Source: Desulfohalovibrio reitneri (GTDB lineage Bacteria; Desulfobacterota; Desulfovibrionia; Desulfovibrionales; Desulfovibrionaceae). From it: a DNA stretch of 64,000 nt. The notes under the pieces are model-generated. The model was not told the origin of the DNA. It saw nothing but the letters and a program-made list of their open reading frames with translations, and did not search any database. The first letter of the stretch is position 1, and each line of letters starts with the position of its first letter. The position numbers were made by a program, and so were the translations under genes. Location of the stretch: NCBI RefSeq assembly GCF_000711295.1, contig NZ_JOMJ01000003.1:1005001-1069000 (forward strand), read 5' to 3'. This document shows, one piece after another, positions 1 through 8,078 of this stretch.

Positions 1-65
1 ATCTGCTCGAAGAGTTCCTCGGGTAGGACATCCTTGGCGTTGGCGTAGCGTTTCTTTTTCTTCAC
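1..65 (-). CDS. CD3324-like helix-turn-helix protein, N-terminal fragment (cut by window edge)
   Basis: A GTG start at 63-65 follows a GGAGG sequence seven bases upstream. The first residues read VKKKKRYANAKDVLPEELFE, then the window ends. This opening (basic run, then Y-x-NAKDVLPEEL) resembles the small CD3324-type or Mor-like DNA-binding proteins seen in mobile elements. Only about 21 residues are visible, so the family call is tentative. The gene lies directly downstream of the 256-aa gene and its start sits three bases beyond that gene's stop, so the two are probably co-transcribed. Confidence 0.6.
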   Translation of the reverse strand, partial: MKKKKRYANAKDVLPEELFEQ

Positions 66-68
66 GGT

Positions 69-839
69 TCAATCCTCCACTTTCTTCATCCACGGCTGCG
101 GCACGTCCGGGTAGTAGAACCGCAGCGTGCTGGGACGCCCGGACTTCGGCCCATGGATAATTTCGATAGAACGCTCGGTGACCTCGCCAATCTCCTGATC
201 GCCATCGACGAAACAGACCAGGCCGTAGTCCTCGCCGCAGGGAAACCGGAATCGGCCCTGGTTTTGATAGAGGCGTGCCTCGGACCAGCCCTTGGCCATG
301 GCCTCCTCACGGATGGCGTCGACCTTGGCGACAGCCTGGGAAGTCACCGGCTGCTTACATTTCCAAGCTTGGTTCCCGGGATAAATCCAGTCCTTTCTGG
401 GAGCTTCGACGGGTTTCTCCTGGGGCTCGGGACGAAGCGCGGGTGGCCGATAGTTCTTTGAGGAAAAGGACTGCAGGACCTTCTGCAGGCTTTCCTTGCC
501 GAACTCCCGGATGACCAGCTCCTGCAGGGCGTTGAATCGCTGCCGCAGCGTATTCCAGGCATCCTCGGGGAGCTTTCCGGCCTTGTGCGCGGCTTGGGCC
601 GTGAGCATGAGGGAACGTAGCCAGGCAAAGTATTCAGGCGACAGACGGCGACACAGCGTGCCGTCGATCTCCCGGTCTTCAGGCCAGTCGCGGGCGTCCT
701 CGATCTCGTGGACGTCGAGCCCGGTGGAGACATAGATGGCAAGCTGCGGTGGTTGCGGTGGTAATGATGGGGTTTCACATCCTGCCGAGGCTTCCTGCCC
801 TCCGGTGGTGTGCTTGATCATGGTTTTTAGAAGGCTCAT
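69..839 (-). CDS. Hypothetical protein, 256 aa
   Basis: I do not recognise a named family. The protein is soluble-looking, with no signal peptide or membrane segment. Residues about 25-31 are a PPQPPQ stretch encoded by two copies of the TGCGGTGG repeat that also fills the upstream control region, so the repeat array extends into this gene. The middle has a helical, charged segment (about 65-120), then a Pro/Glu-rich linker. The C-terminal third is beta-rich and ends in a YYPDVPQPWMKKVED tail. The only ribosome-binding candidate, GGAG at 849-852, lies inside the 3' arm of a predicted leader hairpin (846-895), which suggests controlled translation. Confidence 0.75.
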   Translation of the reverse strand: MSLLKTMIKHTTGGQEASAGCETPSLPPQPPQLAIYVSTGLDVHEIEDARDWPEDREIDGTLCRRLSPEYFAWLRSLMLTAQAAHKAGKLPEDAWNTLRQRFNALQELVIREFGKESLQKVLQSFSSKNYRPPALRPEPQEKPVEAPRKDWIYPGNQAWKCKQPVTSQAVAKVDAIREEAMAKGWSEARLYQNQGRFRFPCGEDYGLVCFVDGDQEIGEVTERSIEIIHGPKSGRPSTLRFYYPDVPQPWMKKVED

Positions 840-845
840 GGCTTC

Positions 846-895
846 GGGCTCCAGAAATACGGGTTAATCGCTTTTCCCGTTACTTACCGGAGCCC
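846..895 (-). promoter_or_regulatory. Structured 5' leader RNA, copy A
   Basis: On the minus strand, a stem made by 895-887 and 854-846 encloses an unpaired UAAGUAA segment (886-880) and a small inner hairpin (CGGG 879-876 with CCCG 863-860). The 15-base block at 880-894 is identical to one at 10783-10797, which forms the same fold in front of another gene of the element. The 3' arm carries the GGAG that would serve as ribosome-binding site for the 256-aa gene starting at 839. No U-run follows, so this is not a terminator. The RNA family is unknown to me. Confidence 0.55.
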
Positions 896-929
896 AAAGC
901 CAGATGACGGCGGACCGCTGCCTTCGCTT

Positions 930-995
930 GTAATCGTTTTTTGAGCGAGAGGCCGTTTTGTAACTGTTTTTTGAGGTCTCTAAACGTTTTTCGAG
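930..995. repeat. Three A/T-rich iteron-like direct repeats
   Basis: Near-identical 16-mers lie at 930-945, 960-975 and 980-995. All follow the pattern (G/C)TAA-N-(C/T)-GTTTTT-(T/C)-GAG in the same orientation, 30 and 20 bases apart. They sit between leader A and the TGCGGTGG cluster in a region with no convincing gene. Tandem repeats with helical-turn spacing are typical of binding sites for replication initiators or regulators, but the binding protein is not known. Confidence 0.6.
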
Positions 996-1360
996 AAACC
1001 GGCAGGTTCTGCGGTGGATATGTGCGGTGGCTGCGGTGGTCGTGCGGTGGAAGATTTTCTCGTCCCACCGCAGAGGGTGGTGCGTTGTTTGTTTATTGTT
1101 TTTCGATAGTTATGAAGAAAGAGAAGAGAGAGTGCGGTGGTTGCGGTGGTATTTGGGGAATGTCTCTCACGCTTGGCTGGAATTTCCCTGGCGAGGAATG
1201 CCGGATCGGTGGGTCGAAAAAATATTTCAGCCCATAGGGGGTGAGACCTCTGGATTTGCCACCGCATCCACCGCAAAGGCCATGAACGCCTTGTCTGGCA
1301 AGGGTTTGGCGTGCGGTGGTCATCGACCGCAAGAGACAGCGGTGTTCACCGCACCACCGC

Positions 1361-1387
1361 AAAAGAAAAGGACGCCCGAGAGCGTCC
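1361..1387 (-). terminator. Rho-independent terminator (minus strand)
   Basis: A six-base-pair GGACGC/GCGTCC hairpin at 1370-1387 is followed on the minus strand by TTTTCTTTT (1369-1361). It would stop leftward transcription coming from the primase operon before the control region. Confidence 0.55.
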
Positions 1388-1434
1388 TGGATGATTTTTC
1401 AAGCCACCACGATGGCGACTCGGAGCGTTTCAGA

Positions 1435-1464
1435 TTGACAGTTGACCCGTTTTCGGACTATATT
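1435..1464 (+). promoter_or_regulatory. Sigma-70 promoter of the toxin-antitoxin pair
   Basis: A consensus -35 TTGACA (1435-1440) and a TATATT -10 box (1459-1464) are separated by 18 bases. The antitoxin start follows at 1488 after an AAAGGAGG ribosome-binding site. Phd-type antitoxins usually bind their own promoter, so autoregulation is expected. Confidence 0.7.
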
Positions 1465-1487
1465 TGGTCATGCAAAGGAGGATGGAT

Positions 1488-1763
1488 ATGAAGCTATCGA
1501 GCCAAATCAAACCGATCAGTTACCTGAAAGCCCATGCCGCAGAAATCGTGCGCAACATGTCCGGGCAAGGTGAACCCCTGGTTATCACCCAGAATGGCGA
1601 AGCCAAGGTCGTGATGCAGGACATCGAAAGCTATGAGCAAACCCAGGAGACCATGGCCCTTCTGAAGATCCTCGCGCTCGGCTCGCGTCAGATCGAGGAA
1701 GGCAAAGTCCAGCCCGCCGGTGATGTCATCCAGCGGCTTCGCGACCGGAGCAAGAGTCGCTGA
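1488..1763 (+). CDS. Phd/YefM-family antitoxin
   Basis: The 91-aa protein neutralises the ParE-type toxin encoded next and probably represses its own promoter. The N-terminal part (LSSQIKPISYLKAHAAEIVRNM, then PLVITQNGEAKVVMQD) is the typical Phd/YefM DNA-binding fold. The C-terminal third is the expected toxin-binding helix. The start at 1488 was chosen because AGGAGG ends six bases upstream; the in-frame ATG at 1482 overlaps the ribosome-binding site. The stop overlaps the toxin start by one base. Confidence 0.9.
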   Translation: MKLSSQIKPISYLKAHAAEIVRNMSGQGEPLVITQNGEAKVVMQDIESYEQTQETMALLKILALGSRQIEEGKVQPAGDVIQRLRDRSKSR

Positions 1764-2089
1764 TGACCTTCCAGATATTTCTGACCGACGATGCGTCACG
1801 GGATTTGGAGGAGTTGTACGACTACATTGCATCCCACGACGCGCCGGGAAAAGCGGATTACGTTCTCGATCAAATAGAGAAGGCCTTTTCGAGCCTCTCC
1901 GAGATCCCGGAGCGAGGAGCCTATCCAAAAGAACTGCTGGCCATCGGGCTTCGCGAGTACCGTGAGATTTTTTTCAAACCCTACCGTATCATCTATCGAG
2001 TCATGGCCGAAAATGTTTATGTCATGGTGATTGCCGACGGCCGCCGCGATATGCAGACCTTGCTGCAACGTCGTCTATTACAGGCATAA
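1763..2089 (+). CDS. ParE/RelE-family toxin
   Basis: This 108-aa protein has the ParE/RelE superfamily pattern: an N-terminal strand (FQIFLTDDASRDLEELYDYIA), a helical hairpin, then the REYREIFFKPYRIIYRV and VYVMVIADGRRDMQTLLQRRL strands. ParE members poison DNA gyrase, while RelE members cleave mRNA on ribosomes. The ADGRRD ending is more ParE-like, but sequence alone does not decide. Its start overlaps the antitoxin stop (TGATG), the classic arrangement of a co-translated pair. The pair probably stabilises the mobile element. Confidence 0.9.
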   Translation: MTFQIFLTDDASRDLEELYDYIASHDAPGKADYVLDQIEKAFSSLSEIPERGAYPKELLAIGLREYREIFFKPYRIIYRVMAENVYVMVIADGRRDMQTLLQRRLLQA

Positions 2090-2104
2090 CTCTCCAGTTC
2101 TCCT

Positions 2105-5100
2105 TCATTTCCCCCCGTTCGCGCTAATCCAATACTCGAAGTTCTTGGTGTGGGCGTTGCGCTGCCGGACGATGTCAAACCCGGCGTCCCGTATGACGTC
2201 CAGGTCGTTGCTGATGCGCCGACCGAGTTGGGCGGGCTTCTTGTATTCGAACTCGAGGTTGAATTCCCTGCCGACCCTGCGTAGCGCCGCGAGCAGCCGT
2301 CCCGCCGATACCGGTTCCATGGTGTTCTCGTTCTCGAACCTCACCTGGTAGCGTTCAATGAACCCGACGACGTGGTTTGCCCGGTCGTCCTCGCCGTAAC
2401 GGGCCTTCTCGTCCAGATCCACCGCGTTCCGATAAGCGTGAAAGAGTGACGCCAGCGCCGTTGCGATGGGGTTCGACTCCCGCGCCATCTCCTGGCTGGT
2501 GTCGTTGATGGAATGGATTTGCTCGATGAACAGCGGGCTCAGATCCTCGAGTCCGGTGGTCACCTCGTGTTCCTCGGACCCGGCCAGCATCATCAGATAC
2601 ATCAGGCTCAGATAGTCGTTGCAGCGGCGCTTGCCATGAGTCGGCATGGTTCGGTGCAGCAGGCGCATGACCTGTTTCTGGGCTCCGTCCCGGATCATCG
2701 CCAGCACATGGCTGGTCCGTTTCATGATGGCCGAAATGATCAGATCCCGATTCTGCTGGATGGCGGAGATGACCTCCGATTCCAGAAAGCAGTCGCTGGC
2801 CTGGTTGGCGAGGTCGAAGTTGATGACGAAGGACCTCGACAGGATCTCCGAAAGCTCCCCGCACAGCGGCTCGATGCCGGTGGTGTTCAGCAGGCATTTG
2901 GTCCGCTCGGTGATGGTCTCGCTGTCGGTGCCGCTCTTGCGTTTCTCCTTGGCGATGCCGGTGATGCTGGTCAGCATGAAGGTGGTCAGATCCTCGGTCA
3001 TCTGCTTGACCTCGATGTTGTCGAGGACGATGAGTGGGTTCTGCGAGCCATCGGTGTAGTTCGCCGCGTCGGTGGCCTTCTTGTGCTGGGGCTCGCCGAA
3101 AAGCAGCGTCGACGTAATCTTGCTGGCGGTGGTCTTGCCCGATCCGGCCGAGCCCTCAAAACGGGTCATGGGCCGCGTCCCGGCGAAGTCGATCAACAGG
3201 AAACAGGAGAGCCAGGAAAGGATGAGAAAGCGATCCCCCTGTGGACAGGTCATGTTGCCCACCAGCAGATCGACCAGGAGCCTGTCCGCCTCTTCGAGAT
3301 CAGCGTCGGGCAGGAATTTCAGCGGCTTCATCTTCCGCGAGCCGTCCAGGATGATGCCGTCCTCGTTGCCGCCGTTCTTCATGATCTGAATCTCGTCCGG
3401 GGTGATCTTGGCGATCTCGTGCTCCGGATTGTTCAGGTTGAAATAGACGGTGTAGGAAGCCACATCGGTGTGCAGCCAGGAAAAATGGTCGCGCACCTGG
3501 CCACGGATCATCGCCAGGCTGGGCAGTACCTCAAAAAATGTCCTTCCGCCGTTGGAGGTCGGCACCATGCCCGTGTGCTTGTAGAGCATGGCCGCATAAT
3601 GGCGCTTGCGACCCCGATCCGGCGAATCCATCCAGTAGATGGCGTTGTCGAAATACATGAACGGCTCGCCCTGCAGGGTGTGAAAGAACTGGGCACCGTT
3701 GGCGGTGAACCAGTCGTAGGCGGCCTCGGCGGCCAGGGTGTAATCGGGAGCGCCGTTCTCCAGTTCCGTGTCGATCAGCACCTCGTCGACCCGGGCGCGG
3801 CATGATCCGGGCATCGCGCCGGACATCCGCTTGGCCTTCTTCTTTTCGTTACGGAACTCGACCTTGCGGTCCTTCTGGATGGCGCGGACCTGCTCTTTCA
3901 GGGTGGCCATGGAGACGCCACCGCCGATGCTCTCCTGCACCAGCTTCAGCAGGCGGGCCTGTTCCAGCGGCGACTGCTCGGAAATCTCCCCCAGAATCGG
4001 TTCGAGCAGGCGGTTGCGTTCCTCCTCTTCAGCGCCCTCGGGCAGCGAGCGCACGCCGAACTCGATGGGCGTGCTGGCTTCGGCGAGCAGACGTTCGAAA
4101 TCCTCCCGGGTATGCCCGGCGGCAATGTAATCGTTGACGTCGATCTTGGCGGTGGCGAGAAGCGCCTCGGCCGCCTGAATTTCCTCGGCGGGCCGTCCTG
4201 TCAGCAGCTTGGCCAGCTCCTTCGGCCCCACGCTCGCCGTCAGGCTGAACCGTTCGGTCAGCTCCTGCCGGGCCGAGATCTGTGTCTCCGACAAGGGCAG
4301 CGTTACCAGACGGGTGTCGATCTTGTGTTCGGCCAGGGTGCGGGCGGTTTGCAGCGCCCCTTTGAGACCGGCCTGGGAGAGTTCGTTGTCCTGGCAGATG
4401 TATACGGTTTCGACCCCGCGCAACTTGGGGATCAGGCGCTCCCAATCTGCGGCCCGGATGCGGACGGTGACCGGCGATACGGTGGGCAGGCCCAGTTGCA
4501 TCAGCGCCAGGCAATCGGTCACCCCCTCGGTGATGATCACCTTGCCGGGCCTGGCCAGCAGGCAGTCCTCGTTGAACAGCAGCGCGTTGTTGATGAAGTC
4601 GGTGACGTAGGGCCGCTGGTGCTCGTCGTGAACGGGCAGCTTCTTGTATTTCCCTTGCTCCCAGCCCACGTCCGGGGTCCACGGCGTCTTGCGGCCGATC
4701 ATGAACACCACCCGGCCACGGCTCCAGTAGGGAAAGACGATGCGGCGCTCGAAAAATGGCGTCAGGCCGTCCTGGCTGGTGGGGCGGAAAGCGCCGGTGG
4801 CGGCGAGCTCCCGCTTGGAGAAACCGTCTTCACCCCCGGTCAGTTGGGCGACCGCGCCGGAGGCGTTGTCCGCGTAGCCGATCAGGAGATCGTCGATGGT
4901 TTCATCGCTCAGGGCGTATTTGGATTTCAGCCAGTCGAGGACCTCCGGCGACTCCTTGAGTCTGGCGTGGTAAAGCCTGGCCAGCGCGGTCAGCGCGTCC
5001 TTGACCCGCAGTTCGAAGGCGCGGTCGGCCTCTGTCTGGGCCAGACGCTCCTGGCTGAGGCCATAGCGCGACAGCGGCGGCAAGCCCGCCTTCTTGGCGA

Positions 5101-5419
5101 GATAGTCCCTGGCCTGGCGGTGGCTGTCCGGCATCGGACCGAATTGCCCAGCGGTGACCGAGCCCGTCTGAATGAACTCAACGAGCTGCAGCACATCGCC
5201 GCCGATCCCGCAGCCGAAGCAGTACCAGCCTTGTTTGTCGAGCATCACGTGCAGCGACAGGCGCGACTGGCTCTGATGGTTGGGGCAGTCGCACATCAAG
5301 CGCTGGCCCGTCTCCTGGGTGATCCGTCCCGGCAGGAGTTCCCGGGCCACCTCACCGATGTCCATCTCGGTGACGAGCCGGTAATACTCCCTGACGTTAT
5401 CCGTTCCGCCCATGCTCAT
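2105..5419 (-). CDS. Element-encoded DNA primase-helicase, 1104 aa
   Basis: This is a multi-domain replication protein. Residues about 43-75 form a CHC2-type zinc finger (C45, H48, C67, C70). Residues about 285-380 are a Toprim domain, with the glutamate in IITEGVTDCLAL. A P-loop (FEGSAGSGKTT, about 750-762) and a Walker B-like strand (PLIVLDNIE, near 798) show a C-terminal ATPase, presumably a helicase. The combination resembles phage and plasmid primase-helicases and suggests that the element can prime its own replication. The start overlaps the RecD2-like stop by four bases (ATGA). M3 is an alternative start. It is the last gene of the operon. Confidence 0.88.
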   Translation of the reverse strand: MSMGGTDNVREYYRLVTEMDIGEVARELLPGRITQETGQRLMCDCPNHQSQSRLSLHVMLDKQGWYCFGCGIGGDVLQLVEFIQTGSVTAGQFGPMPDSHRQARDYLAKKAGLPPLSRYGLSQERLAQTEADRAFELRVKDALTALARLYHARLKESPEVLDWLKSKYALSDETIDDLLIGYADNASGAVAQLTGGEDGFSKRELAATGAFRPTSQDGLTPFFERRIVFPYWSRGRVVFMIGRKTPWTPDVGWEQGKYKKLPVHDEHQRPYVTDFINNALLFNEDCLLARPGKVIITEGVTDCLALMQLGLPTVSPVTVRIRAADWERLIPKLRGVETVYICQDNELSQAGLKGALQTARTLAEHKIDTRLVTLPLSETQISARQELTERFSLTASVGPKELAKLLTGRPAEEIQAAEALLATAKIDVNDYIAAGHTREDFERLLAEASTPIEFGVRSLPEGAEEEERNRLLEPILGEISEQSPLEQARLLKLVQESIGGGVSMATLKEQVRAIQKDRKVEFRNEKKKAKRMSGAMPGSCRARVDEVLIDTELENGAPDYTLAAEAAYDWFTANGAQFFHTLQGEPFMYFDNAIYWMDSPDRGRKRHYAAMLYKHTGMVPTSNGGRTFFEVLPSLAMIRGQVRDHFSWLHTDVASYTVYFNLNNPEHEIAKITPDEIQIMKNGGNEDGIILDGSRKMKPLKFLPDADLEEADRLLVDLLVGNMTCPQGDRFLILSWLSCFLLIDFAGTRPMTRFEGSAGSGKTTASKITSTLLFGEPQHKKATDAANYTDGSQNPLIVLDNIEVKQMTEDLTTFMLTSITGIAKEKRKSGTDSETITERTKCLLNTTGIEPLCGELSEILSRSFVINFDLANQASDCFLESEVISAIQQNRDLIISAIMKRTSHVLAMIRDGAQKQVMRLLHRTMPTHGKRRCNDYLSLMYLMMLAGSEEHEVTTGLEDLSPLFIEQIHSINDTSQEMARESNPIATALASLFHAYRNAVDLDEKARYGEDDRANHVVGFIERYQVRFENENTMEPVSAGRLLAALRRVGREFNLEFEYKKPAQLGRRISNDLDVIRDAGFDIVRQRNAHTKNFEYWISANGGK

Positions 5420-7644
5420 TCGGCCTCCGCGACACGGGCGAAATCGGCATCCGCGTGCTGGGCGGCGTCCAGAAACAGGGGCAGGAAGGTCCGGCGGTCA
5501 TCCACCTGGCATCGCTTGGCGCAGTTCTGGATGCCCCAATGGTCGCCCAGGACAATGGCGGTGCGCCGGGCGCGGGTCACCCCGGTGTAGAGCAGATTGC
5601 GGTGGTGCATGAAGGAATGCGCCTTGTGAACCACCACCACGGCACAGGGGAACTCGGAACCCTGGGTTTTGTGAATGGTGAGCGCGTAGGCGAGCTGCAG
5701 ATCCTGCAGGTCGGGCGAACCCTTCTCCAGCTCCACCGGCATGCCGTCGAAGTCGATGACCAGAGTGCCGTTCGCGAGGACATCGACCACATAGCCGATG
5801 GCACCGTTCATCACGTTCAGGTCGTAGTTGTTCCGGGTCTGGATCACCTTGTCGTGCTTGAGAAACGGAGCGCGGCGGCCCATGGCGACCGGCGGCACCT
5901 CGGTGTTCCAGAGCTTGCGCTGGATGAGCCGCTGCAGTTCCTCGTTCAGTTCCTTGGTGCCGAGCGGACCCTTGTGGGTCGGCGTCAGCACCTGCACGTC
6001 CTTGATGATGTCGAAACCCAGGGCATCGAGCCGCTCCTGAAACAGCTCCAGCAGGAACGAGCGTGCAGCCATCGGATCGGTAAACTGATCCACCAGATAC
6101 CAATCCCGGCATCCGCCCACCGACGCCTCGCTGGTCTTGCGCACCTCGCCCTTGAGAACGGCGGTGCAGTTCTCCTTGAGGACGCCAGCCTGACGCACGA
6201 CCTTGTCGAGGATGACCGTGGGGATGGCGCGTGTTTGGATCAGATCACGCAAGATGTTTCCTGGCCCCACCGGCGGAAGTTGGTTGTGGTCACCGACCAG
6301 CAGCACCGTGGTCCGCGACAGGTCAACCGCCTCGAACAGGTGCCAGGCCAACGGCACGTCCACCATCGAAAACTCGTCGACCACCAGGACGTCGGCATCG
6401 ATGGGATTCTCCTTGCTGCGCGAGAAACCCTTGCCGTCATAGCCGAGCAGACGGTGGATAGTGGTGCCGCTGCGACCGCTGACTTCTTCCAGGCGCTTTG
6501 CTGCCTTGCCGGTAGGCGCGGCGAGCACGACCTCCAGATCGCTCTCCTCGCATATCGTGTTGATGACCGAAATGGTGTAGCTCTTGCCCGAACCGGCTCC
6601 ACCCGAAATCAGGCTGATGCTGTGCTGGAGGGCCGAGCGCACCGCGTCGAGCTGCTTCTCGTTCAGCGTCGACGCGCAGCGCCGAATCAGGGCGTCGAGT
6701 TTCTTGACGGACTGGAAATGAGGATTGGGTGTTTCGGCCTGGCCGAACAGCGATGCCAGCTCCCGCTCCATGCGAACGATCTCCGGCAAGGCGACCACGA
6801 AACGTCCGCCGTGGGAATCGCAGGCAAGCGCCTGTTCTTCGATGAGCGCGTCGAGGGCGCTCTCGATACGAACCCGGCTGTCCAGGGCATCCATGACCAG
6901 CAGCAGATTGGCCTGATCCACCAGATCCTCGTATTCGATCCAGCAGTGGCCATTGTCCAGGGCTTCACGGACGCAGAAATTTAACCCGGCCCGGATACGA
7001 GGGGTGTGGTCCTTGGGGGTGCCCAGCTTGCGGGCGATTTTGTCGACCTTCTTGAAGCCGAATCCCCGGATCTCCCGAATGAGGATGTACGGGTCTTCCT
7101 TCAGGATATCGAGGCAGTTGCCGCCGAGTCTTTCGACCAGGGTGGTGACCTGATGATGGGTCAGACCGAATGCCGACAGCCAGGCCATGACGGTGTTGAC
7201 GCTGCGGTTCTTCAACCATTCGTCACGCAGCCTCCGGGCCGCGTCCAGAGGCAGTCGAGCCTTGAGCGCGATGCGTTCGGGGTCATTCAGAAGGGTTTCT
7301 TCAAAGGCGTCGCCGAAACTCTCGACGATCAATCTGGCCTTGGCCGGACCAATGCCCTTGATCTCCGGATGGTTGGCCAGATAGTGGATCAGCCCCTCCG
7401 GGTCGAGTTCGAGGTCGTGCTCCATCCCGTCGACCTTGAACTGACGGCCGTATTTGGGATGGGTGGACCACGACCCGAGCAGGACCACAGGCTGATTTTC
7501 CCGGGCGAACAAATTGCCCGCGAATTGGACTTCCTCACCGGTCGGGGTGAGCAGTCGGCCTGCGGAGAACTTGGGTCCGGCATAGTAAACGCGCTCTATT
7601 CTTCCCCGGAGCCGCGCCGGGTTACTCTCATTTCTTTTTGGCAT
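5416..7644 (-). CDS. RecD2-like ATP-dependent 5'-3' DNA helicase
   Basis: The 742-aa protein has the RecD2 layout. It has an N-terminal OB-like and helix-hairpin-helix region (GIGPAKARLIVESFG at about 97-111), a P-loop (SGGAGSGKS near 350), a Walker B (LVVDEFSMVD near 420) and a motif III GDHNQLPPVG. The UvrD-like C-terminal part contains TIHKTQGSEF (about 655) and YTGVTRAR. These are superfamily 1B helicases. The reading frame extends 61 codons further upstream, but I chose 7644 because a GGAGG precedes it and the extra residues are out-of-frame reading of the nuclease gene. It overlaps that nuclease gene by 49 bases. Confidence 0.92.
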   Translation of the reverse strand: MPKRNESNPARLRGRIERVYYAGPKFSAGRLLTPTGEEVQFAGNLFARENQPVVLLGSWSTHPKYGRQFKVDGMEHDLELDPEGLIHYLANHPEIKGIGPAKARLIVESFGDAFEETLLNDPERIALKARLPLDAARRLRDEWLKNRSVNTVMAWLSAFGLTHHQVTTLVERLGGNCLDILKEDPYILIREIRGFGFKKVDKIARKLGTPKDHTPRIRAGLNFCVREALDNGHCWIEYEDLVDQANLLLVMDALDSRVRIESALDALIEEQALACDSHGGRFVVALPEIVRMERELASLFGQAETPNPHFQSVKKLDALIRRCASTLNEKQLDAVRSALQHSISLISGGAGSGKSYTISVINTICEESDLEVVLAAPTGKAAKRLEEVSGRSGTTIHRLLGYDGKGFSRSKENPIDADVLVVDEFSMVDVPLAWHLFEAVDLSRTTVLLVGDHNQLPPVGPGNILRDLIQTRAIPTVILDKVVRQAGVLKENCTAVLKGEVRKTSEASVGGCRDWYLVDQFTDPMAARSFLLELFQERLDALGFDIIKDVQVLTPTHKGPLGTKELNEELQRLIQRKLWNTEVPPVAMGRRAPFLKHDKVIQTRNNYDLNVMNGAIGYVVDVLANGTLVIDFDGMPVELEKGSPDLQDLQLAYALTIHKTQGSEFPCAVVVVHKAHSFMHHRNLLYTGVTRARRTAIVLGDHWGIQNCAKRCQVDDRRTFLPLFLDAAQHADADFARVAEAE

Positions 7645-8078
7645 CTCGCGATCCTCCGGTGAAAACGTGTCAGGTACTCCTCGACAAAACGGCAGGCGGC
7701 CTGCCGGTCCGAGCAGAAGTAGACGGGGACACCGAAGTCGACGACGATGGAGGCGACCGTTCCAATCAGCGCGTGCGGGTGGGCATCGCTGCGGTAGCGG
7801 CCATCGACCAGATCGCGAAAGTTGCACTCGACAACCACGCAGGCGGAATCGTAGGCGGAGAGCTTTTCCAGTTCGCGATGGAACCGTTTTCGCCCCCGGA
7901 TGACGGTGGAGACGAAATCCGTCAGGGATTTGCGCTCCACCGCCACCCGTTCCTCGAGGCCGACCAGCGAGTAATCACCGGCGGGCAGCGCCTTGCGAAC
8001 TGCCGAAACCTTGTCGCTATCGAAGCTGTAGGGCTCCTGTTCGCGGGTGTCGACGACAACGGTGATCCGGTCCATCAT
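7596..8078 (-). CDS. ERCC4-domain (XPF-type) nuclease
   Basis: The 160-aa protein is essentially a lone ERCC4 nuclease domain. It contains VVVDTREQ (residues about 7-14), PAGDYSLVG and VERKSLTDFVSTVI, the acidic and lysine residues of the metal site in the XPF/Mus81 family. Phages and mobile elements often carry such stand-alone versions with recombination genes; they are thought to cut branched or flap DNA. The start overlaps the DUF669 gene stop in an ATGA junction, and the end runs into the RecD2-like gene. An ATG one codon later (8075) is also possible. Confidence 0.9.
   Translation of the reverse strand: MMDRITVVVDTREQEPYSFDSDKVSAVRKALPAGDYSLVGLEERVAVERKSLTDFVSTVIRGRKRFHRELEKLSAYDSACVVVECNFRDLVDGRYRSDAHPHALIGTVASIVVDFGVPVYFCSDRQAACRFVEEYLTRFHRRIARCQKEMRVTRRGSGEE

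Larger units (their letters stand above)
745..1361. repeat. TGCGGTGG octamer array, 13 exact copies
   Basis: Direct copies start at 745, 754, 1010, 1023, 1032, 1043, 1133, 1142 and 1312. Inverted copies (CCACCGCA) start at 1065, 1259, 1268 and 1354, with an imperfect copy at 1346. Many are paired with 9-11 base spacing, close to one helical turn. The first two lie in the 256-aa gene; the rest fill the otherwise gene-free stretch 840-1434. Such density is far above chance and points to a protein-binding region such as an origin, a partition site or a transfer site. Confidence 0.75.

Noticed and set aside
745-1361. CRISPR-like array
   Set aside because: The repeats are only eight bases long, occur in both orientations and have irregular spacing; no cas1/cas2 gene is present.
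745-1361. Octamer as a Chi-like recombination site
   Set aside because: TGCGGTGG is only loosely similar to known Chi sequences. A local cluster in both orientations does not fit the genome-wide, strand-biased distribution expected for Chi.
941-1491. Several open frames of 60-150 codons on both strands in the repeat region
   Set aside because: They overlap one another, lack ribosome-binding sites and are caused by the GC-rich octamer repeats. The 62-codon leftward frame ending at 880 also ends inside the structured leader.
2355-4682. Long leftward and rightward frames inside the primase gene
   Set aside because: They are shadow frames caused by GC-rich third positions. The 1104-aa frame contains all motifs without interruption, so there is no frameshift.
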